A DNA stretch of 64,000 nt from Echinarachnius parma (Eukaryota; Echinodermata; Echinoidea; Clypeasteroida; Echinarachniidae): NCBI GenBank assembly GCA_037951105.1, contig JBAMJV010003816.1, positions 62,001 through 126,000 of the forward strand, in the 5' to 3' direction. How positions within the stretch are numbered: the first letter of the stretch is position 1; the number at the start of each line of letters is the position of its first letter. The position numbers and the translations under genes are program-made. The notes beneath the pieces are model-generated. The model made no database searches. It was not told where the DNA came from and was given only the letters and a program-made list of their open reading frames with translations. This document shows, piece after piece, positions 59,790 through 64,000 of this stretch.

Positions 59790-60230
59790 AAAATGTAAAT
59801 TGTGTTATGTGTGTAAAGTATCTTGATATAATGCCAATCATCCAAGTGGAGATGTCTTTATAAGTAGCTTACTTTAGATGAGCTACACAAAAATGTAAAT
59901 GTGTGGTACGTGTGTAAAGTATCTACATATTATATTGCCTATCAACCAAGTGGAGATATTATTACCCAGGCAAACGTCTGTATCATATCATATGTCTTTA
60001 TAAGTAGCTTACTTAAGATGAGCCACACAGAATTGCAAATGTGTGGTACATGTGTAAAGTAGATATATTTCCAAACAACTAAGTGGAGATCTATAATAAA
60101 TGCAAAAGGCTGTATCTATATGTCTTTGGAAGTATTAAAAGTAGCTTCACTTTTTATAGATGAGCTACACAGAAATGTGAATGTGTAGTACGTGTGTAAA
60201 GTAGATAATATGCTGGACTTTGTGCTTGTC
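59790..60230. repeat. Tandem repeat, 3-4 diverged copies
   Basis: AAATGTAAATTGTGTTATGT-like, GTGTGTAAAGTATCT, CCAAGTGGAGATGTC and AAGTAGCTTACTTTAGATGA blocks repeat with a period of about 115-140 bp. Confidence 0.7.
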
Positions 60231-60749
60231 ATGTACATGTAGGTGAAGATGATTCATAGCCGAATGTTTGTCCAAATCTTGTCCCATTACCGTTGTCTGG
60301 AGCTCTGTAATTAAAGTTTGGCGATCTGTTATTTTTCATACGTTTCCTGTTTGACGCAGGATCAAAGTTCTGCATCTTGAGATCTTGGATCAATATCTAT
60401 AAAGTTTATCAAAGTTGGAACATCCTGTAAAAGCTAGAAAAATATGGTGACCAAAAATTAATAAAAATGTTGCGCTATTACAGTATGTAATACAATTAGC
60501 ACATACATGTAGTGGCCCCAATTAATAAAAAATAGCCTTGTTAATACTACAATGTGTAGGGTTTAATGCAAAACAAAATTTATGAGCAATTTTCATGCCA
60601 AAAAAAAAAAAAACAAGAAAGAAAAAAGTATATATTTTGTTTAATAAAAAGTTATTTTTACTCTGATGTCCAAGTGAGTCGTGATCTTAACAATCGGTAC
60701 TGGTACATGTTTTTAAGAATCTATTTTTGAGACAGGGACAAAGATACAT
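60231..60749. other. No gene recognised
   Basis: AT-rich with a poly-A run near 60601-60613. No exon or element could be supported. Confidence 0.4.
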
Positions 60750-61170
60750 GGGGGCTTAGGACTAATTCGCCCCTGAAATGCCCAAAAAGAGCCCCCCTAA
60801 ACAAGCCTCCACACTAACTTTTGTCTGTACTGGCCCATTCGGGCAAGTAAAATCATACATGTTGAAATTTTACTTGCCCCATTATAAAATCAACTTGCCC
60901 TCTTACTCCTAGATGAGATGAACACATGTGAAATGACGCTGTTCTCTTGTAGTTGAACAATAATTTAGTTGCCCAATCGGGCAAGCAAACTAGACAATTC
61001 ATGAAATTGTCCTTGCCCGACACCAATTTTTACTTGCCCCGGGCAAGCGGGCAAGTGCTAGTGTCGAGCCTTGCCCTAAATCATTAAAGAGCCTCCATAT
61101 TGTATCTCTAGTTCAATGCAAAACAAATTTTAGAGTGTTATTTTTATGCAGGCAAGCTTGAAAAGTAGCC
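60750..61170. repeat. Repeat shared with 585-715, split by an L-type insertion
   Basis: TTCGCCCCTGAAATGCC, AAAAAGAGCCCC, AATGCAAAACAAATTTT and ATGCAGGCAAGCTTGAAAAG match 585-715. Between them, about 60820-61075, lies a GGGCAAGTAAAA-rich insertion ending GCTAGTGTCGAGCCTTGCCC. Confidence 0.7.
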
Positions 61171-62029
61171 GCTGAAAAATACATTTTTAATATTTTCCCT
61201 GTCTCAAGAATATATTGGAAAAAGAAAGAAAAACGAAACACGATGCTCGTCCTAAGATGTATGGGATAGTAAGATTTATTGCGCATATTTCAATGACTAC
61301 TTCTGAGAGTATCATGTATCTATGACCTATAAAAAAATACATAATTGTTGCATGTAGCGTGAATGTCCCCTGCAAGGTTTTATGCGAGCCAGGTGATATG
61401 TGAGGTTATTCCAAAATCTTATTTTGAGGTTCATCTATTCATGCAAAGATAAAAATAAGAGAATTAAATGCTCTTTCTTGAATAGATAATTTGCCAATTT
61501 TAACCCAATCAAGACAATTTGACTTGGGTACACGATGCATTCTACAAAGACCCAAGCCCAATTTCGGGGGACCAAGTCCTGGTCCCCAAGGATTTGATTG
61601 TTGGTCTAGACCCATATTGTTATAAAGAAGGTCTATTTTCCTATTGATGATGTACATACTGCGCAATTGCAAGAGTCAGGAAGTGTATTCTATTTTGTAG
61701 GTAGTATAAAGAGGATTAAAACTGTTGATGGTAATCCTTTGCCTTCTCTCTCTTTATTACATAATTGTACATTTATATCATTACAGATTGACATCCAACA
61801 TGACCAAAAAGGGTCGATAAATAGAGGCCTTTCATATAATAGTTGAAAGTTCTTAAAATTAGCTAACTGAACAGGGGGCTAATGTAAGCTACCCATATAT
61901 AGGACGTACCACCCGTGTTGAAACGGTATGCAACGTGCATGTGTACATTCTTTCTAATTTGAACAAGCATCGTCGAGCGCCTATTATGGCATTTATAGCA
62001 AAATGGCATTGAACGATATAGTTACAGGG

Positions 62030-62232
62030 CTCTAAATTAGCACAGGACAGTCTGGCTGGGGCCACTAAAAATTGTATTAATTAATCCAAATTTTACAAGC
62101 CCAAATGAGCAACAGAACATTGTTTTTCATTGTTTTTGGCCCGCCAGATTATGATTTGGGGCAACGAAAACTTGAGAAATCTTGATTTTACTTGCCTGAC
62201 TGGGCCACAAGGACTAAAGCTTTACTTTCTAT
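62030..62232. repeat. Dispersed repeat L copy
   Basis: AGGGCTCTAAATTAGCACAG, GGGGCCACTAAAAATTG and TTTTACTTGCCTGACTGGG match 18540-18765. A related GGGCCAGTAAAAC stretch follows at 62470-62545. Confidence 0.6.
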
Positions 62233-62648
62233 CATTGAATACCTTAGAACTGTATGTACTTTGTCCCTAATTTGCACAAGCATCATTATGCGCTTACATA
62301 CATGTTTATGATATTCTGTTGTGGCATAAGATGCTTTCACAACAAATTATGACCAGCATGATGTGTCATTAGTATCTGGGGTAAAACACAGTTCAACTTG
62401 CTCGATCTGTTGGCTCCTATTTATAGGTTCATAATTTTGTATTCAAAGTACTTGTATATCAGGGGTGACAACACTGGTCCACTGGCCTGCTGGTTTGCTG
62501 GCCCGGGGCCAGTAAAACTTTTCTTTGGGCCAGCAAAAATTGAATGACACAAAATAATGTGAGGGTCAAAAGTCATATCTAGTCTATTCCTATTCTTAAC
62601 CCTGTCAATACTACATGCGCATTATGATATGATTTCATAACTTGGTAC

Positions 62649-62690
62649 TACCAAGGAGGTATTAGAAAGCTTTCTAATACCTCCTTGGTA
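62649..62690. repeat. Perfect 42-bp palindrome without a loop
   Basis: TACCAAGGAGGTATTAGAAAG is followed directly by its exact reverse complement. Perfect loopless palindromes of this size are hard to maintain and to sequence. Confidence 0.95.
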
Positions 62691-64000
62691 CTACAAGCGT
62701 TGCAATAAGAGATGGACCACGTACAGGGCTGGCATCTTAAATATTTCTCGATAAATTAATTATTGCGAAGTTGATGCCCCCCGAGGGATGTATACCACGC
62801 TGTGCAATGGGGTACTACATGTAAAGCGAGAAGTAGCGGGGAATTGCCGAGGTGAAACTTTTTCTGTAACTTTTACGCTCCATGCCCGTCTAATCGGATT
62901 TGTGTAGGGGGAGAGCAGTCATATGTGAACACATGCCCTTTTCATACCGAGGTATTAAAAATATTCTTGAATTGATATGAAGCCTAATGTAATTCTTTTC
63001 ACGTCACTCTATCTTAATTTTGGGGGCTACTTTTCTGTTTTCAAGCTTCCCTGTCGTAAATATACTGTCCTCCTGTATCAGGCATCTTTAGTTCACTTTT
63101 GCAACATTCCATGAACCTTAATGATACTATTAAACTACATCAAGTTGGGAAATCTGAAAGTTCATGGTGATAAAGGATTTTAATAGATTTTATGCATGTC
63201 AGGGCTATTTAGTACTGAATAGAGAAAAGCCCAGAGCCGGGCAGAGCCCCCTGTAATTTTTTCACTGAAGCTCTTTAAAGCCAAGTTATAATCCTTTGAT
63301 ATATCAGAATGTCTTAAAATGAAAGACATTTAAAAGTATTTTGTTTGTTTTTATTGTAAAATAGACTATTAAAAACATTTTCTATTTTATTATAATTGAA
63401 ATAATATCATCATTCATTTTGTGGCATGATATAGGAGTACGCATCAATGGCATTTCACTTCACAGCTTTGATAAGGTCAAATTCAGGAAGGAATAGATTT
63501 ATAGCCTTTAGCCTTGACGATCCCCATCATGAATTATCGTTATTTGTGGGTGACCATGCAATTAAATCAACAAATTATTCCTTAAACCTGTGCAACATAT
63601 CCTATTTGACTGACATTGGCTGGAAAATGTTGAATCCCTGTGTAGGATTTATCATGTATATTGTTTATTTTTGGAAAAAAAATTATATTTATTTTACCAT
63701 GAAAAGTCTATAGATCTATTACAGATTGATTGAATGAATCTAGGGATGAAAAAGGAATACATTTGATAAATTATTATAAATTTTGCTATGGAAGATTGAA
63801 TGAATTTAGGGATGAAAATTAAATAAATTTGATAAATTATCATGAATACATTTTGCTTTGTGCAATGATAGGAAATTAAATTATATCAATTGAATGAGCT
63901 CTTATATCTGATGCTCTATTTCACACAGCATTTATAAATTACCTTCAAATGACACGGTCGTAGCGGTCATGACCAAATTTATTAGTTTTAATCTTCAAAA
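62691..64000. other. No gene recognised
   Basis: AT-rich. A diverged local repeat, GGATGAAAA with TTTGATAAATTAT, occurs near 63740-63845. A short open frame after ATATAG at 63432 has no convincing splice partner. Confidence 0.4.

Overview
This window is animal nuclear DNA: AT-rich, genes split by GT-AG introns, and crowded with short inverted-repeat transposons. The organism is probably a marine invertebrate deuterostome, most likely an echinoderm. That placement is inference, based on a GTPBP10 and a cytochrome b561 close to vertebrate architecture, a Crypton-type recombinase, a 5'-truncated CR1/L2-like LINE and CAGTGGCG-ended repeats with poly-C tracts.

Layout. 0-5.1 kb: MITEs, then a single-exon Crypton-type tyrosine recombinase (3091-4370) broken by one frameshift, then a fold-back element built around a 22-bp minisatellite. 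5.4-7.9 kb, minus strand: a complete four-exon cytochrome b561 gene with all four haem histidines, but exons 1 and 2 carry about seven single-base frame breaks and decayed partial copies of exons lie in its introns and upstream. 8.65-12.32 kb: a 3.7-kb non-autonomous hAT-like element with a perfect 8-bp target duplication. 13.6-21.1 kb, plus strand: an intact nine-exon GTPBP10 gene (Obg-family GTPase, 386 codons), with a LINE fragment and several MITEs in its introns and at least five decayed copies of exon 8, three of the last exon and three of the gene's 3' tail strung out in tandem. 22-33 kb: a dense MITE region, including a 3.85-kb element (27074-30922) carrying nine identical copies of GTAATTCCGTTACC clustered near its two ends. 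35.9-42 kb: candidate exons of an unrecognised small plus-strand gene, mixed with nested MITEs. 44.2 and 57.3 kb: two candidate alternative first coding exons of a gene running off the right edge. 45-60 kb: probably intron, covered by decaying tandem duplications of about 100-300 bp.

Two themes stand out. First, local tandem duplication repeatedly captured exons, in both recognisable genes and perhaps in the small candidate gene. Second, at least four MITE families share TTAA target duplications and ends starting AGG (Kolobok- or piggyBac-like), and one member is inserted inside an inverted member of its own family, which proves the target site. The recognisable genes act separately: GTPBP10 in mitochondrial large-ribosomal-subunit maturation, cytochrome b561 in transmembrane electron transfer from ascorbate. 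No functional link between neighbours is implied.
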